Source: an uncultured Sulfitobacter sp. (lineage in GTDB: Bacteria; Pseudomonadota; Alphaproteobacteria; Rhodobacterales; Rhodobacteraceae). From it: a stretch of 64,000 nt of DNA. The notes under the pieces are model-generated. The model searched no databases. It was not told where the DNA came from and worked only from the letters and a program-made list of their open reading frames with translations. The stretch covers positions 744,001-808,000 of the forward strand of contig CANLOQ010000001.1 in assembly GCA_947492925.1 (NCBI GenBank), given 5' to 3'. Shown one piece after another: positions 8,839-21,522 of the stretch (positions within the stretch are counted from its first letter, which is position 1; the number at the start of each line of letters is the position of its first letter). The translations under genes and the position numbers were made by a program.

Positions 8839-10371
8839 CTAGAACAACGCTTCTGCAAGAGCCAGCAATCCCGCGCCCACAATACCACCCGCTACAGCGG
8901 TCAACACGTACCAGCGCTTGCGCGGTCGTCTGTCGGGTTGCGGTGGGTTCGTCTGCGCCATCAGCGCCCCCTCAACCAGTGCAGGCAAGCGCGGACCAAA
9001 GCGGGCAAGCACCATCGCAGTATTCGCCAGATCAGTGATCGCAGCACGGGGACCGATGGATTTGGTGATATAGCTGGTCACGATGGGGCTTGCGACTTCC
9101 CAAATGTTCATATGCGGGTTCAGTGACCGTCCAACCCCTTCGACCACAACCATCGTGCGCTGCAACAGGATCAGTTCGGTGCGGGTCTCCATTCCAAAAC
9201 GCTCTGTCACTTCAAAGAGGTATGCCAGCAGCCGCGCCATTGAGATGCGCGTGGCATCCATGCCAAAGATCGGCTCCCCCACGGCGCGCAGGGCACGGGC
9301 AAATTCGTCAACATCCTTGTCTGCAGGCACATACCCTGCCTCGAAATGTACCTTGGCCACACGTTTGTAGTCTCGTCGGATAAAGCCATAGAGAATCTCG
9401 GCGTATACCCGGCGGGTATACTCATCAATGTAGCCCATGATGCCGAAATCATAGGCAATGATATCACCGTTGGGTGCGACCTTGAGGTTGCCCTGATGCA
9501 TGTCAGCGTGGAAATACCCGTCACGCAGGGCGTGATTAAGGAAAAGCTGCAACACGCGGTTGCCCAGTTCTACCCGGTCATGCCCCGCTGCATCAATCGC
9601 GGCATTATCGCCCATCGGCACACCGTCGGCCCATTCCAACGTCATCACCCGACGCGATGAATGTGCCCATTTGATCGCGGGCAGTTGGAAGCCTTCATCA
9701 TTCTTGGTGTTAGCAGCGAATTCGGACGCAGCGGAGGATTCGAGCCGCAAATCCAGCTCTCCGCGCACCACGCCGTCAAAGTGTTCGATCACATCCATCG
9801 GGCGCAAGCGGCGCGACCCGGGCGAAAAAATCTCGACCATGCGTGCGGCAAGGTAGAAAGCATCGACATCCTTGCGAAAGGCTTTCTCAATGCCGGGCCG
9901 CAGTACTTTGACCGCAACATCCTCACCGCTGTCCAGCAGTTTGGCCTTGTGGACTTGTGCAATGGAGGCGGCGGCGACGGGTTCGCTGAATTCGGAAAAC
10001 ATCATATCGACGGGCATGCCCAGCTCGCGTTCGATTTCTGCCTTGGCTTCATCAATGGAAAAGGGCGGCAGCTTGTCCTGCAACACCCGCAACTGCACGG
10101 CCAGTTCATCCCCCACCACGTCAGGACGTGTCGACAGGACCTGCCCGAATTTGATGTAGGCTGGCCCAAGGGCTGTCAGGGCGCGGGTGGCGGGTGGCAT
10201 CGTCGGATCGCCCCGGTAGCCCAAATATTTGAAGGGCAGACCCAGTGCGCGTGCGACAAAGCGCAAGGCAGGCGTCGCCTCAAACGCATCCAGCACGACG
10301 TTCATGGCACCGGCCCGCTCAAGCGTGGCACCGGTGCGGATCAGCCGCCAGATGTTGTGCGGCCCTCTCAA
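8839..10371 (-). CDS. ubiB: Ubiquinone biosynthesis ABC1/UbiB kinase-like protein
   Basis: A 510-residue UbiB/ABC1/ADCK atypical kinase needed for ubiquinone synthesis, acting at the inner membrane. The family's invariant [11 protein letters not shown] segment is near residue 95, with the Ala-rich loop S-I-A-Q-V-H-K-A-K, the H-A-D-M-H-Q-G-N catalytic loop and D-F-G-I-M-G metal site. The last ~25 residues form a membrane anchor ([14 protein letters not shown]). The start appears to be TTG at 10371: the ubiE stop TGA overlaps it, and the N-terminal G-P-H-N-I-W-R-L looks like that of relatives. This indicates translational coupling to ubiE. Confidence 0.93.
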   Translation of the reverse strand: MRGPHNIWRLIRTGATLERAGAMNVVLDAFEATPALRFVARALGLPFKYLGYRGDPTMPPATRALTALGPAYIKFGQVLSTRPDVVGDELAVQLRVLQDKLPPFSIDEAKAEIERELGMPVDMMFSEFSEPVAAASIAQVHKAKLLDSGEDVAVKVLRPGIEKAFRKDVDAFYLAARMVEIFSPGSRRLRPMDVIEHFDGVVRGELDLRLESSAASEFAANTKNDEGFQLPAIKWAHSSRRVMTLEWADGVPMGDNAAIDAAGHDRVELGNRVLQLFLNHALRDGYFHADMHQGNLKVAPNGDIIAYDFGIMGYIDEYTRRVYAEILYGFIRRDYKRVAKVHFEAGYVPADKDVDEFARALRAVGEPIFGMDATRISMARLLAYLFEVTERFGMETRTELILLQRTMVVVEGVGRSLNPHMNIWEVASPIVTSYITKSIGPRAAITDLANTAMVLARFGPRLPALVEGALMAQTNPPQPDRRPRKRWYVLTAVAGGIVGAGLLALAEALF

Positions 10372-11111
10372 AGTTTCCAGCCCGAGTGCAGGGCGGCAAT
10401 GCCCATCGTCAGATTGCGGTACTTGGCCTGTTCAAACCCCGCCTCGCGCACCATGCCCAGAAAGGTTTCCTGATCGGGGAAGTTGCGGATGGATTCCACC
10501 AGGTATTGATAGCTGTCGCGGTCATTCGCGATGACCTGACCCATGCGCGGGATCACGTTGAAGCTGTAAAGATCATAGGCCCTTTGCATCATCGGGTTCG
10601 GCAACTGGCTGAACTCCAGCACCATCAGGCGGCCACCGGGGCGCAGCACGCGGTAGGCTTCGTTCAGCGCCTCCTGCGGGCGGGTGACGTTCCGGATGCC
10701 GAAACTGATCGTATAGACGTCAAACGTGTTGTCCTCGAACGGGAGCGCCATTGCGTCACCCACAACCCAATCAAGGCTGTCCTGCATCGCGTCCGCCTCT
10801 GCCCGTTTGCGCCCCTCGACCAGCATCCCTTCGGTCAGGTCGCAGACGGTCGCGTGGCCGCTGCCCGCACGCTTGAGGAATTTAAAGGACACATCGCCCG
10901 TGCCGCCCGCCACATCCAGCAGCTTTTGACCCGGACGCGGGGCCAGCCAATCCATCATCGCCTCTTTCCAGATGCGGTGAATGCCAACGCTCATCACATC
11001 GTTCATGATGTCGTATTTATTGGCCACATCCGAGAAAAGGTCTTTGACCATTCCTGCCTTGTCGTCTTCGCGTACGGTCTGCGCACCGAAATGCGTGGTC
11101 TTGTCGGTCAT
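10368..11111 (-). CDS. ubiE: Ubiquinone/menaquinone C-methyltransferase
   Basis: A 247-residue SAM-dependent methyltransferase that methylates the quinone ring carbon. The SAM loop [14 protein letters not shown] is intact, as are the family motifs [14 protein letters not shown] near the N-terminus and I-S-F-G-I-R-N-V-T in the middle. The ATG at 11111 fits the family N-terminus; the longer open frame upstream would run through the divergent promoter region before mutM. Its stop overlaps the ubiB start, so ubiE-ubiB form an operon, divergent from mutM as in many alphaproteobacteria. Confidence 0.95.
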   Translation of the reverse strand: MTDKTTHFGAQTVREDDKAGMVKDLFSDVANKYDIMNDVMSVGIHRIWKEAMMDWLAPRPGQKLLDVAGGTGDVSFKFLKRAGSGHATVCDLTEGMLVEGRKRAEADAMQDSLDWVVGDAMALPFEDNTFDVYTISFGIRNVTRPQEALNEAYRVLRPGGRLMVLEFSQLPNPMMQRAYDLYSFNVIPRMGQVIANDRDSYQYLVESIRNFPDQETFLGMVREAGFEQAKYRNLTMGIAALHSGWKL

Positions 11112-11216
11112 GGTTATCGTCCCGATATTGTCAAAGCGGAGATATAGCGCCACAGAGGCAGATACAAACCGCCAATTGCCGCAGATGCAGGGCACTGGCG
11201 CAGAAAGGATTGGGGA

Positions 11217-12068
11217 ATGCCCGAACTTCCCGAAGTGGAAACCGTGATGCGTGGGCTGACGCCGGCGATGCAAGGGGCCGTTATCGCACGTGCGGATGTC
11301 AATCGCCCCGATCTGCGCTGGCCCTTTCCCACCGATATGGCGGCACGGCTGACGGGGCAAAAAGTGCTGCAACTGCGCCGCCGGTCCAAATACATCCTTG
11401 CCGATCTTGCATCCGGGGAATCACTGCTGGTGCATCTGGGGATGTCGGGCAGGATGCTGGTTTCGGGCGATCCTCTGGGCCAGTTTACGCATGATCACCC
11501 TATGGCACAAAAGCATGACCATGTGGTGTTTCACATGGACAACGGTGCGCGCATCACCTTCAACGATCCGCGCCGTTTTGGGGCGATGGACCTGATGCAG
11601 ACTGCCACCGCTGCTGCACATAAGTTGCTGAGCGTGCTGGGGCCCGAACCCTTGGGCAACGACTTTCACGAGGCGCATCTGATCACGGCATTCGAAGGCC
11701 GGAACACGCCGGTAAAATCCGCCCTGCTGGATCAACGCATCATCGCGGGTCTTGGAAATATCTATGTCTGTGAAGCACTTTACCGGGCGCGCATCCATCC
11801 CGCTCGCAAGGCAGGTCGCATTGCAAAGCCGCGTGTCGCGGCCCTTGTCCCCATCATCCGCGATGTGCTGACCGAGGCGATTGAGGCGGGCGGTTCGTCC
11901 TTGCGCGATTTCAGGCAAGCAGACGGCGAACTGGGGTATTTCCAGCACAGCTTTGACGTTTACGGACGTGAGAGGGAGCCGTGCCGCACGCCCGGCTGCG
12001 GTCATGTCATACGACGTATCGTGCAGTCTGGTCGGTCTTCCTTCTACTGCGGTCAATGCCAAAGATAG
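11217..12068 (+). CDS. mutM: Formamidopyrimidine-DNA glycosylase
   Basis: A 283-residue Fpg/MutM base-excision repair enzyme removing 8-oxoguanine and formamidopyrimidines, with AP-lyase activity. The N-terminal P-E-L-P-E-V-E-T gives catalytic Pro2 and Glu3; Lys in R-R-S-K-Y-I and N-P-containing helix motifs follow, and the C-terminal zinc finger has four Cys (C-R-T-P-G-C ... C-G-Q-C). GGGGA precedes the ATG. It is divergent from ubiE, with ~105 bp between starts. Confidence 0.96.
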   Translation: MPELPEVETVMRGLTPAMQGAVIARADVNRPDLRWPFPTDMAARLTGQKVLQLRRRSKYILADLASGESLLVHLGMSGRMLVSGDPLGQFTHDHPMAQKHDHVVFHMDNGARITFNDPRRFGAMDLMQTATAAAHKLLSVLGPEPLGNDFHEAHLITAFEGRNTPVKSALLDQRIIAGLGNIYVCEALYRARIHPARKAGRIAKPRVAALVPIIRDVLTEAIEAGGSSLRDFRQADGELGYFQHSFDVYGREREPCRTPGCGHVIRRIVQSGRSSFYCGQCQR

Positions 12069-12091
12069 CTTGAAACGTCCCAGCCCCGTGG

Positions 12092-12113
12092 TATGCACAG
12101 ACCCCTGTGCATA
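12092..12113. promoter_or_regulatory. Operator-like inverted repeat with a DnaA-box-like arm
   Basis: A perfect 9-bp inverted repeat TATGCACAG-ACCC-CTGTGCATA sits 19 nt before the enoyl-CoA hydratase start. On the minus strand the right arm with its next base reads TTATGCACA, matching the DnaA box consensus TTATNCACA; the left arm matches 8 of 9. Either a dimeric repressor site or paired DnaA boxes is possible. Confidence 0.45.
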
Positions 12114-12132
12114 ACAAAAGAGAGCATGCCCG

Positions 12133-12909
12133 ATGGCTTATGAAACGATCACGCTGGCCGTGGACAATCATGTGGCACTGGTCACGCTCAACCGTCCGGA
12201 TGCGCTGAACGCGCTGAATGACGTGTTGATGACCGAACTGGCCGACGCCCTCAAAGGCTGTCAGGAAAACGAAAAAGTCCGCTGCATCGTGATCACCGGG
12301 TCGGAAAAGGCTTTCGCCGCCGGTGCCGACATCGCGATGATGAAAGACAAAAGCTTTGTCGATGCGTTCGCGGGCGATCTGTTCACGCCCGAAACCGATC
12401 AGATCATGCGCGTGCGCAAGCCCATCATCGCGGCCGTATCCGGTTACGCGTTGGGCGGTGGCTGCGAATTGGCGATGATGTGTGATTTCATCATCTGTTC
12501 CGAAACCGCAAAGTTCGGTCAGCCCGAGATTAATCTGGGCGTGGTTGCCGGTATCGGCGGCACCCAGCGCCTGACGCGGATCGTGGGCAAATCCAAGGCG
12601 ATGGACATGAACCTGACGGGCCGTTTCATGGATGCCGAAGAAGCAGAGCGTTCAGGACTGGTCAGCCGCGTTGTGCCTGTCAAGAAACTGATGGAAGAAA
12701 CGATGTCAGCCGCACAGAAGATCGCCGAGAAATCGATGGTATCGGTGATGGTTGTGAAAGAAGCGGTGAACCGCGCCTACGAAGTGCCACTGCGAGAAGG
12801 TCTTTTGTTTGAACGCCGGGTCTTCCATTCGCTGTTTGCGACGGAAGACCAGAAGGAAGGCATGAGCGCCTTTCTGGAGAAACGCGAAGCACAGTTTCGC
12901 GACAAGTAA
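12133..12909 (+). CDS. Enoyl-CoA hydratase
   Basis: A 258-residue crotonase-family enzyme adding water to 2-enoyl-CoA in fatty-acid or aromatic-ring beta-oxidation. Oxyanion-hole loops are visible at A-F-A-A-G-A-D-I and G-Y-A-L-G-G-G-C-E-L, and the two catalytic Glu lie in G-G-G-C-E-L and in P-E-I-N-L-G-V-V-A-G-I-G-G-T-Q-R. The length is typical of a monofunctional hydratase. It is a single gene, with an operator-like repeat just upstream. Chain-length preference is not readable. Confidence 0.92.
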   Translation: MAYETITLAVDNHVALVTLNRPDALNALNDVLMTELADALKGCQENEKVRCIVITGSEKAFAAGADIAMMKDKSFVDAFAGDLFTPETDQIMRVRKPIIAAVSGYALGGGCELAMMCDFIICSETAKFGQPEINLGVVAGIGGTQRLTRIVGKSKAMDMNLTGRFMDAEEAERSGLVSRVVPVKKLMEETMSAAQKIAEKSMVSVMVVKEAVNRAYEVPLREGLLFERRVFHSLFATEDQKEGMSAFLEKREAQFRDK

Positions 12910-12926
12910 CGCCGCGCGATCGGCTG

Positions 12927-13520
12927 TCAGGCGGGGCGCGGCGGCAAAATCGTCGCTCCGGCCTGATAGCTGCGCGCTAGAAGCGCCTCGCGCCGGGCCG
13001 GTGACCCTGTGGCGCCGTTCAAAATCTCAAGCTTGCGTGGGGAAAACCCGAAGTAGCCGAAAGTGCCCTGCATCCACGCGGTATCAAGCGCTGCGGTCTG
13101 ACCCAGCTGGTCCATTTCATCGGATCGCGCGCCTGCGGGCACCAGCAGCACGCCGGAACGCGGGCGTTGCAGGGATATTTCAGGGTCATCCAACTGATCA
13201 TATGCCCAACCCCAACTCCATACACGGTCTACCCATCCCTTCGTCATTGACGGCATACCCCACCAAAAGAGCGGAAAAACCAGACAGATTGCATCGGCGC
13301 GGGCAATCCTCTGCTGCTCTTGCAAGACGTCCTGCGGGGCGGGCGAGTGATCTCTTGTGTCAGTATCGGCCATCGTAAAGACGGGATTGAACCCTTCTGC
13401 ATGCAAATCCGCGATTTCGACTGTGTGTCCCGCAGCTTTTGCGCCGATTGAGAACTGTTCGGCAACTGCCGCGCTAAAAGATGCCGGGTTGGGGTGATCC
13501 AGAATGGTCAGAATATGCAT
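12927..13520 (-). CDS. NAD(P)H:quinone oxidoreductase, flavodoxin fold
   Basis: A 197-residue protein of the Flavodoxin_2 family (MdaB/KefF/YwrO-like). It has the early FMN/FAD phosphate loop (D-H-P-N-P-A-S-F-S), the hydrophobic strand I-C-L-V-F-P-L-F-W-W-G-M-P and W-V-D-R-V-W helix usual for these two-electron quinone reductases. Cytoplasmic; expected to reduce quinones or nitro compounds with NAD(P)H. It converges on the enoyl-CoA hydratase gene. The precise substrate is unknown. Confidence 0.83.
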   Translation of the reverse strand: MHILTILDHPNPASFSAAVAEQFSIGAKAAGHTVEIADLHAEGFNPVFTMADTDTRDHSPAPQDVLQEQQRIARADAICLVFPLFWWGMPSMTKGWVDRVWSWGWAYDQLDDPEISLQRPRSGVLLVPAGARSDEMDQLGQTAALDTAWMQGTFGYFGFSPRKLEILNGATGSPARREALLARSYQAGATILPPRPA

Positions 13521-13792
13521 CGGGCCTCACGGTGCTGTTTGGTGTCATCGCCAGCATGGGAGTTAAACCATAGTTAAGCTCAAGCCCCGGATTGATATCT
13601 TTTTGCGGACCTTCAGCGCGGATATGGCACGCCCTTTACAAACGCACCCCAACACCGATATAGCCCCCTCCATACATGCGCGTGCAGCCCGCTTTGGCTA
13701 GAATCACCTCCGCCCGATGGCGGGGCCGGTCCGCCGGTCACGGTTTGGCGTCACGCGCCGGAATTTTGAACAGAACCCAAAGGTAGATCAGC

Positions 13793-14056
13793 ATGGCCAA
13801 CTCACCCCAAGCCAAAAAACGCGCCCGTCAAAACGAAAAGCGTTTCCAAATCAACAAAGCGCGTCGTTCGCGCATCCGCACGTACCTGCGCAAAGTCGAG
13901 GAAGCCATCGAATCCGGCGTAAAGGAAGACGCCGTGGCAGCCCTGAAAGCGGCCCAGCCCGAGCTTATGCGCGGCGTGACCAAGGGTGTCTTCCACAAGA
14001 ACACCGCAAGCCGGAAAATGTCGCGTCTGTCCGCACGCGTCAAAGCACTGGGCTGA
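13793..14056 (+). CDS. rpsT: 30S ribosomal protein S20
   Basis: An 87-residue, Lys/Arg-rich S20, an early-binding 16S rRNA protein. The opening [14 protein letters not shown] and helix [12 protein letters not shown] are family hallmarks. AAAGGT precedes the ATG. Its place before dnaA is conserved in Rhodobacteraceae. The upstream leader (about 13715-13760) can form short GC stems, which might allow S20 feedback control, but I see no match strong enough to claim. Confidence 0.97.
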   Translation: MANSPQAKKRARQNEKRFQINKARRSRIRTYLRKVEEAIESGVKEDAVAALKAAQPELMRGVTKGVFHKNTASRKMSRLSARVKALG

Positions 14057-14062
14057 TCCCGG

Positions 14063-14129
14063 GATTCTCCATTTGGAGAATCGGCTAATCAATTGATTAA
14101 AAAGGCGTCAACTTCTGACGCCTTTTTTT
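14063..14129 (+). terminator. Tandem terminator after rpsT
   Basis: Two hairpins follow rpsT: GATTCTCC/GGAGAATC with an ATTT loop (14063-14082), then AAAGGCGTCA/TGACGCCTTT with a 5-nt loop (14101-14125) running into seven T residues. The palindrome AATCAATTGATT lies between them (14087-14098). The second hairpin is a textbook intrinsic terminator, so dnaA needs its own promoter. Confidence 0.9.
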
Positions 14130-14579
14130 ATTGGGCAAAGTGGCCCTTTTGCCTGCTGCAGATTCTTTTCGGCCAATTGCTGAGTCAAGTTTGAAGATGT
14201 GTTGAAGCCTACCCGAAACACTCGCTATGACTTAGGTGCGATTCACTTCGCAGGGGGGACAGGCCTTGGGAAACAGCGCGCATCTGCTGCGTGTTTGGTG
14301 CGTTCAGGGACCATCTGCGGACCGCAAGGTTCACGACGATGAAAAGCAGATTGTGCTGCCGCACGTTTGCCCTGTCACAGTTTGGTAGAACAGACGGCTT
14401 CGTCTGGCGCAGAGTGCCCGTTAAGGGCCCGTAAACGTCAGGTGAGTTTTCTGTAGAGTGTCTGACAGACGCTGATCGGTTTCTCCGTTGGGACCGGACG
14501 GCTGATTGCGTCTTGTCGGGTGGGTTTAAAGTAAGCCGGATGTGCAGCCGGTGATGAATATGGGGAAACACAGGGTACC
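14130..14579. other. rpsT-dnaA intergenic region, probable dnaA control region
   Basis: About 450 bp without a convincing gene. I see no TTATNCACA boxes or AT-rich unwinding stretch, so it does not look like oriC. It does hold three GANTC (CcrM-type) sites in 84 bp (14161, 14182, 14240), with two more in the terminator hairpin just upstream. One CtrA-like TTAA-N7-TAAA (14421-14435, one mismatch) is also present. These would fit cell-cycle control of dnaA. Confidence 0.45.
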
Positions 14580-15944
14580 ATGACGCAGGAAAAATGGGGC
14601 GAAATCAGGCAGCGGCTTCTCAAGACAGTTGGGCAGAATAACTACAAAACATGGATCGAACCGATTGCACCGGGCAACGTCGAAGGGGGCATCGCAACGC
14701 TGCATGTGCCGACCAATTTCTTCGGCAATTACGTAAGCCAGAATTTCTCTGATCTTATCCTGCACGAGATCAACGCAGAAGGCATCGTCGCGTCCCGTCT
14801 TAATTTTGCCCTGGACCCGAAAGGCGCGGTTGCAGCTGAACCCGTTGCGGCCAAGGCGACCCAAAAGGCTGTCGCAAAAGAACAACCCGCCCGGCAGGAG
14901 GTCACCACCACCGCACCGCTTGATCCCCGCTTCAGCTTTGACAATTTCGTTGTTGGCAAACCGAACGAGCTGGCGCATGCCGCCGCCCGGCGCGTTGCCG
15001 AAGGCGGTCCGGTCACTTTCAATCCGCTGTTTCTGTATGGTGGCGTCGGACTGGGCAAAACACACTTGATGCACGCGATTGCGCAGGAGTTGAAGCAGCG
15101 TAAACCCGAGATGAACGTGCTGTATCTGTCGGCTGAACAATTCATGTACCGGTTCGTACAGGCGCTGCGCGATCGCAAGATGATGGACTTCAAGGAATTA
15201 TTCCGATCTGTCGACGTGCTTATGGTCGATGACGTGCAGTTCATCGCCGGCAAGGACAGCACACAGGAAGAATTCTTTCACACATTCAATGCGCTGGTCG
15301 ATCAACACAAGCAAATCATCATTTCGGCGGACCGCGCTCCGACGGACATCAAGGATCTGGAAGAGCGCGTGCAATCGCGGTTGCAGTGCGGTCTGGTCGT
15401 TGATCTGCATCCAACGGACTATGAACTGCGCCTTGGCATCCTGCAAAGCAAGCTTGAAGTGCAGCAAAAAACCTATCCCGGGTTGGTCGTTGCCGACGGC
15501 GTGCTGGAGTTTCTGGCCCACCGGATCACCGCGAATGTACGTGTGTTGGAAGGGGCGTTGACGCGCCTGTTCGCCTTCGCCTCTCTGGTCGGGCGCGAGA
15601 TTGACATGGATCTGACGCAGGACTGCCTGGTCGATGTCCTGCGCTCGAACGAGCGCAAGATCACGGTTGAGGAAATTCAGCGCAAAGTATCTGAGCATTT
15701 CAACATTCGCCTGAGCGATATGATTGGCCCCAAGCGCCTGCGCAGCTATGCCCGGCCCCGCCAGATTGCGATGTATCTGTGCAAGCAGCTGACCACCCGG
15801 TCGCTGCCCGAAATCGGGCGCCGTTTCGGCGGGCGTGACCATACCACGGTCATGCACGGTGTGCGCCGTATTGAAGAGCTTAAGCAGTCAGACGGCCAGA
15901 TCGCCGAAGACCTTGAATTGCTGGGGCGCGCGCTCAAGAACTGA
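14580..15944 (+). CDS. dnaA: Chromosomal replication initiator DnaA
   Basis: A 454-residue DnaA with the standard four-part layout. Domain I (1 to ~80) contains the K-T-W-I-E-P helix; a variable Ala/Lys-rich linker follows (~80-115). The AAA+ domain has Walker [10 protein letters not shown] and Walker [10 protein letters not shown]. Domain IV carries the DNA-binding signature [11 protein letters not shown]. It initiates replication by binding DnaA boxes at oriC. The start is the ATG at 14580. dnaN, recF and gyrB follow in the ancestral order. Confidence 0.98.
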   Translation: MTQEKWGEIRQRLLKTVGQNNYKTWIEPIAPGNVEGGIATLHVPTNFFGNYVSQNFSDLILHEINAEGIVASRLNFALDPKGAVAAEPVAAKATQKAVAKEQPARQEVTTTAPLDPRFSFDNFVVGKPNELAHAAARRVAEGGPVTFNPLFLYGGVGLGKTHLMHAIAQELKQRKPEMNVLYLSAEQFMYRFVQALRDRKMMDFKELFRSVDVLMVDDVQFIAGKDSTQEEFFHTFNALVDQHKQIIISADRAPTDIKDLEERVQSRLQCGLVVDLHPTDYELRLGILQSKLEVQQKTYPGLVVADGVLEFLAHRITANVRVLEGALTRLFAFASLVGREIDMDLTQDCLVDVLRSNERKITVEEIQRKVSEHFNIRLSDMIGPKRLRSYARPRQIAMYLCKQLTTRSLPEIGRRFGGRDHTTVMHGVRRIEELKQSDGQIAEDLELLGRALKN

Positions 15945-16085
15945 CACCTTCGGGATACAGCCAAGCGGATAACGGTGGGGCCATTGCGCCCCCCTTGCAA
16001 TTGCACCCGCAAAGGCCCAAAAGTCTTGCGCAAGCAGGGGAACCGGGTAGTCTGCCTTTCCCGGCAGTGCGTAGGGAGTAGGCAC

Positions 16086-17204
16086 ATGAAATTCAGCATC
16101 GAACGCGCGGCTCTGCTGAAAGCCGTCAGTCAGGCCCAGTCTGTCGTGGAACGGCGCAACACCATTCCGATCCTTGCAAATGTGCTGATCGAGGCAGAGG
16201 GCAGTGATGTGTCTTTCCGCGCCACCGATCTGGACATTGAGGTGGTGTTTAAGGTCGCCGCTCAGGTCGAACGTGCGGGTGCCACGACCGTATCCGCCAC
16301 GCTTCTGCATGAGATCGTGCGCAAACTGCCCGATGGCGCGTTGATCAACCTGAATGCGGACAGTGCCGCAGGCCGCATGACGGTTGAGGCTGGCCGCTCA
16401 AACTTCTCACTGGCGACCCTCCCGCGTGAGGATTTCCCTGTGATGGCATCCTCCGAATACGCATCGAATTTCAGTGCAAACGCCCCGGTGCTGCGCCGCC
16501 TTTTCGACAAATCGAAATTCGCGATTTCAACCGAAGAGACCCGGTATTATCTGAACGGCGTCTACATGCACATTTCCGACGCAGACGGCGGTAAGGTGTT
16601 GCGCTGTGTGGCGACCGACGGGCACCGATTGGCGCGGATTGATGCCGATCTGCCAGAAGGGGCAGCAGACATGCCCGGCGTGATCGTACCGCGCAAAACC
16701 GTGGGCGAGATGCGCAAGCTTCTCGACGATGACGAGATGAAGATCGCAGTATCGGTGTCAGAAACCAAGGTTCGGTTTGCTACGCCAGAGATCACGCTGA
16801 CATCCAAAGTCATCGACGGGACATTCCCCGATTACACACGTGTCATTCCGCAGGGCAACACCCGCAAAATGGAAGTGGACGCCTCCGATTTCGCGCAGGC
16901 CGTTGACCGTGTGGCAACCGTCAGTTCCGAACGCTCGCGCGCTGTGAAGCTGCAACTCGATGAGGATCGTCTGGTGCTGTCCGTCAATGCCCCCGACAGC
17001 GGTGCAGCCGAGGAAGAGCTGGTCGTCGCCTACGGGGATGATCGGCTTGAGATCGGCTTCAATGCGAAATACCTGCTGGAGATTGCAAGTCAGGTAGACC
17101 GCGAAAATGCCGTTTTCATGTTCAACTCGTCCGGTGATCCGACCCTGATGCGCGAAGGCAATGACATGTCTGCGGTCTATGTCGTCATGCCGATGCGTGT
17201 GTGA
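16086..17204 (+). CDS. dnaN: DNA polymerase III sliding clamp (beta subunit)
   Basis: A 372-residue beta clamp of three repeated folds, opening M-K-F-S-I-E-R and ending Y-V-V-M-P-M-R-V, the family's conserved C-terminus that lines the protein-binding pocket. It forms a ring dimer that tethers polymerase III. The ATG at 16086 is the family start; the frame is open upstream without support. A 141-bp gap separates it from dnaA. Confidence 0.97.
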   Translation: MKFSIERAALLKAVSQAQSVVERRNTIPILANVLIEAEGSDVSFRATDLDIEVVFKVAAQVERAGATTVSATLLHEIVRKLPDGALINLNADSAAGRMTVEAGRSNFSLATLPREDFPVMASSEYASNFSANAPVLRRLFDKSKFAISTEETRYYLNGVYMHISDADGGKVLRCVATDGHRLARIDADLPEGAADMPGVIVPRKTVGEMRKLLDDDEMKIAVSVSETKVRFATPEITLTSKVIDGTFPDYTRVIPQGNTRKMEVDASDFAQAVDRVATVSSERSRAVKLQLDEDRLVLSVNAPDSGAAEEELVVAYGDDRLEIGFNAKYLLEIASQVDRENAVFMFNSSGDPTLMREGNDMSAVYVVMPMRV

Positions 17205-17337
17205 CGGGCCGCGGGCTATTGAAGAAATCCGGGCCGGTTTCCATCCAAGATCGGTTTTGGCGAGCAGGGAAAGCGTCTGAGGGTCGGATATCTTTCAACC
17301 TCCGGTCTGCTTCCTCTAAGGGAATGGAGGCATCGGT

Positions 17338-18432
17338 TTGACCCGTCTGCACCTCTCCCAGCTGACTCTGTCACATTTCCGTTCGCACAAACGCGCGGCG
17401 ATAGATTGTGACACACGCCCTGTTGCGGTGTTTGGTCCAAATGGTGCGGGCAAGACCAATATACTTGAGGCGGTTTCCCTTCTCTCCCCGGGTCGCGGTC
17501 TGCGCCGGTCCAGCGCGCAGGACATGACCCGCAGACCCGAAGCGCTGGGCTGGAAGGTCACTGCATTGCTGCACGGCCCGGAGCACACCAATGAGCTTGA
17601 GCTGTGGTCGGAAGGGGGCGCGGCCCGGCAGACCCGAATTGACGGCAAGGCAGCGGCGCAAACTGCCCTGGGTCGCATCGCACGTGTGCTTTGGCTTATT
17701 CCGGCAATGGACCGACTTTGGATCGAGGGGGCCGAAGGGCGCAGGCGCTTTCTGGACCGGATGACGCTTAGTTTCCTGCCCGAACACGCAGAGCATGCTC
17801 TGGGCTATGAAAAAGCGATGCGCGAACGAAATCGACTGCTCAAGGACATGGTGCGCGAACCGTCCTGGTATCTGGCACTTGAAACGCGCATGGCCGAAAC
17901 AGGCGCCGCGATCCACGCCGGGCGCTTGCAGGCACTGGCGGCGATTGATGTCGCACAATCGCAGGCCGAGACTGCCTTTCCGGCAGCCACGCTTGAATTG
18001 CAGTGCGACATGCCGCCAGACGCCTCTGATCTGCGCGCGGCACTTGCAGACAATCGGCAGCGTGACCTTGCCGCAGGCCGTACGCTGATCGGCCCGCACC
18101 GCGCCGATCTCTACGGCGTGTATGCGGCCAAGGATGTGCCTGCGAGGGATTGCTCTACCGGCGAACAAAAGGCGCTGCTTGTCTCGCTGATCCTTGCCAA
18201 TGCCCGCGCCCTTGCGGTCGAATTTGGTGCGCCTCCACTGTTGCTGCTTGACGAGGTAGCGGCGCACCTTGATGCCACACGGCAAGCCGCTCTTTACGAT
18301 GAGATCTGCGCGCTGGGGGCACAGGCCTGGATGACGGGTACGGGGCCCGAAATGTTCGCTGCTCTGGGCGCTCGGGCGCAACGTCTGGAGGTCACTGAAA
18401 CCAGTGGCATTTCCCAGATCGAAATTCGCTGA
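17338..18432 (+). CDS. recF: DNA replication and repair protein RecF
   Basis: A 364-residue SMC-like ATPase that loads RecA at gaps. Walker A is G-P-N-G-A-G-K-T-N near residue 40, the ABC-type signature S-T-G-E-Q-K-A is near 282, and Walker B is L-L-L-L-D-E-V-A-A-H-L-D. The start is TTG at 17338, supported by GGAGG 7 nt upstream and by the family N-terminus L-x-L-x-x-F-R-x-x. A weak start may keep the level low, as is usual for recF. Confidence 0.96.
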   Translation: MTRLHLSQLTLSHFRSHKRAAIDCDTRPVAVFGPNGAGKTNILEAVSLLSPGRGLRRSSAQDMTRRPEALGWKVTALLHGPEHTNELELWSEGGAARQTRIDGKAAAQTALGRIARVLWLIPAMDRLWIEGAEGRRRFLDRMTLSFLPEHAEHALGYEKAMRERNRLLKDMVREPSWYLALETRMAETGAAIHAGRLQALAAIDVAQSQAETAFPAATLELQCDMPPDASDLRAALADNRQRDLAAGRTLIGPHRADLYGVYAAKDVPARDCSTGEQKALLVSLILANARALAVEFGAPPLLLLDEVAAHLDATRQAALYDEICALGAQAWMTGTGPEMFAALGARAQRLEVTETSGISQIEIR

Positions 18433-20943
<2,511 letters not shown>

Positions 20944-20957
20944 CTGAATGCGGCGGG

Positions 20958-21521
20958 CTATTTCAGCCCGTTGCGCGCGATGTAATCCGCCAATTGCAAA
21001 ATCAACCGGCCCCGCGCCTGGGCGATGGCATTGGCTCCCGCTTCCGGGTCAAACGGCACGCTCAGATCAAACAGGCCTGAGCGTTCGCGGCGTCCATCCG
21101 CAACTGCCACAAAATACTGGCCCGAGGTGCGGAACACACCGCTGGTCGTGGCGATCAGATCGGCAAAACGCACCTCAAGCCGGGCATCTGGAAACGCCTC
21201 AAACGGCCAGGGTTCGGATGCCACACGACGGCCCGTCAGGCGCGCCAGATTTCGACTTAGTTCCAAAGCAACCGCGCGCTCCGGTGCATCGGCCCACAGC
21301 ATATCCGAAGAACTGGTCAGCGTGCCATCTTCCTGTTGCAGGGTGATCTCATCTGCTGCCGCGTAGCTGGGCAGGGATACATCCCGCACCTCAACCGACG
21401 CAAACGCAATGCGCGTCTGCTCGGTGATATCGGGGGTGGTCACAGCAAAGCGCTCTGCCGATCCGCAGGCAGAGAGCAGCGCCAGTGACAGAACTGAGAA
21501 TATGCGGGCAGCAAAGGTCAT
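20958..21521 (-). CDS. pqiC: PqiC-type outer-membrane lipoprotein
   Basis: A 187-residue lipoprotein of the DUF330/PqiC family (ABC-transport auxiliary type). The signal ends in the lipobox L-S-A-C at residues ~17-20, so Cys is the lipidated residue. PqiC forms the outer-membrane partner of the PqiB needle, which moves lipids across the periplasm. The ATG at 21521 lies one base after the pqiB stop, so translation is coupled. It converges on gyrB; a small hairpin CGGGCT/AGCCCG spans its stop codon. Confidence 0.85.
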   Translation of the reverse strand: MTFAARIFSVLSLALLSACGSAERFAVTTPDITEQTRIAFASVEVRDVSLPSYAAADEITLQQEDGTLTSSSDMLWADAPERAVALELSRNLARLTGRRVASEPWPFEAFPDARLEVRFADLIATTSGVFRTSGQYFVAVADGRRERSGLFDLSVPFDPEAGANAIAQARGRLILQLADYIARNGLK

Positions 21522-21522
21522 G

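Noticed and set aside
14209-14571. Minus-strand open frame of 120 codons in the rpsT-dnaA gap
   Set aside because: No ribosome site, no motif and unusual composition; it spans the likely dnaA control region.
14130-14579. Possible oriC next to dnaA
   Set aside because: No DnaA-box cluster or AT-rich unwinding element was found, and parAB/gid genes are absent.
16038-16070. EcfG-type promoter before dnaN
   Set aside because: GGAAC occurs, but no CGTT at 16-17 bp.
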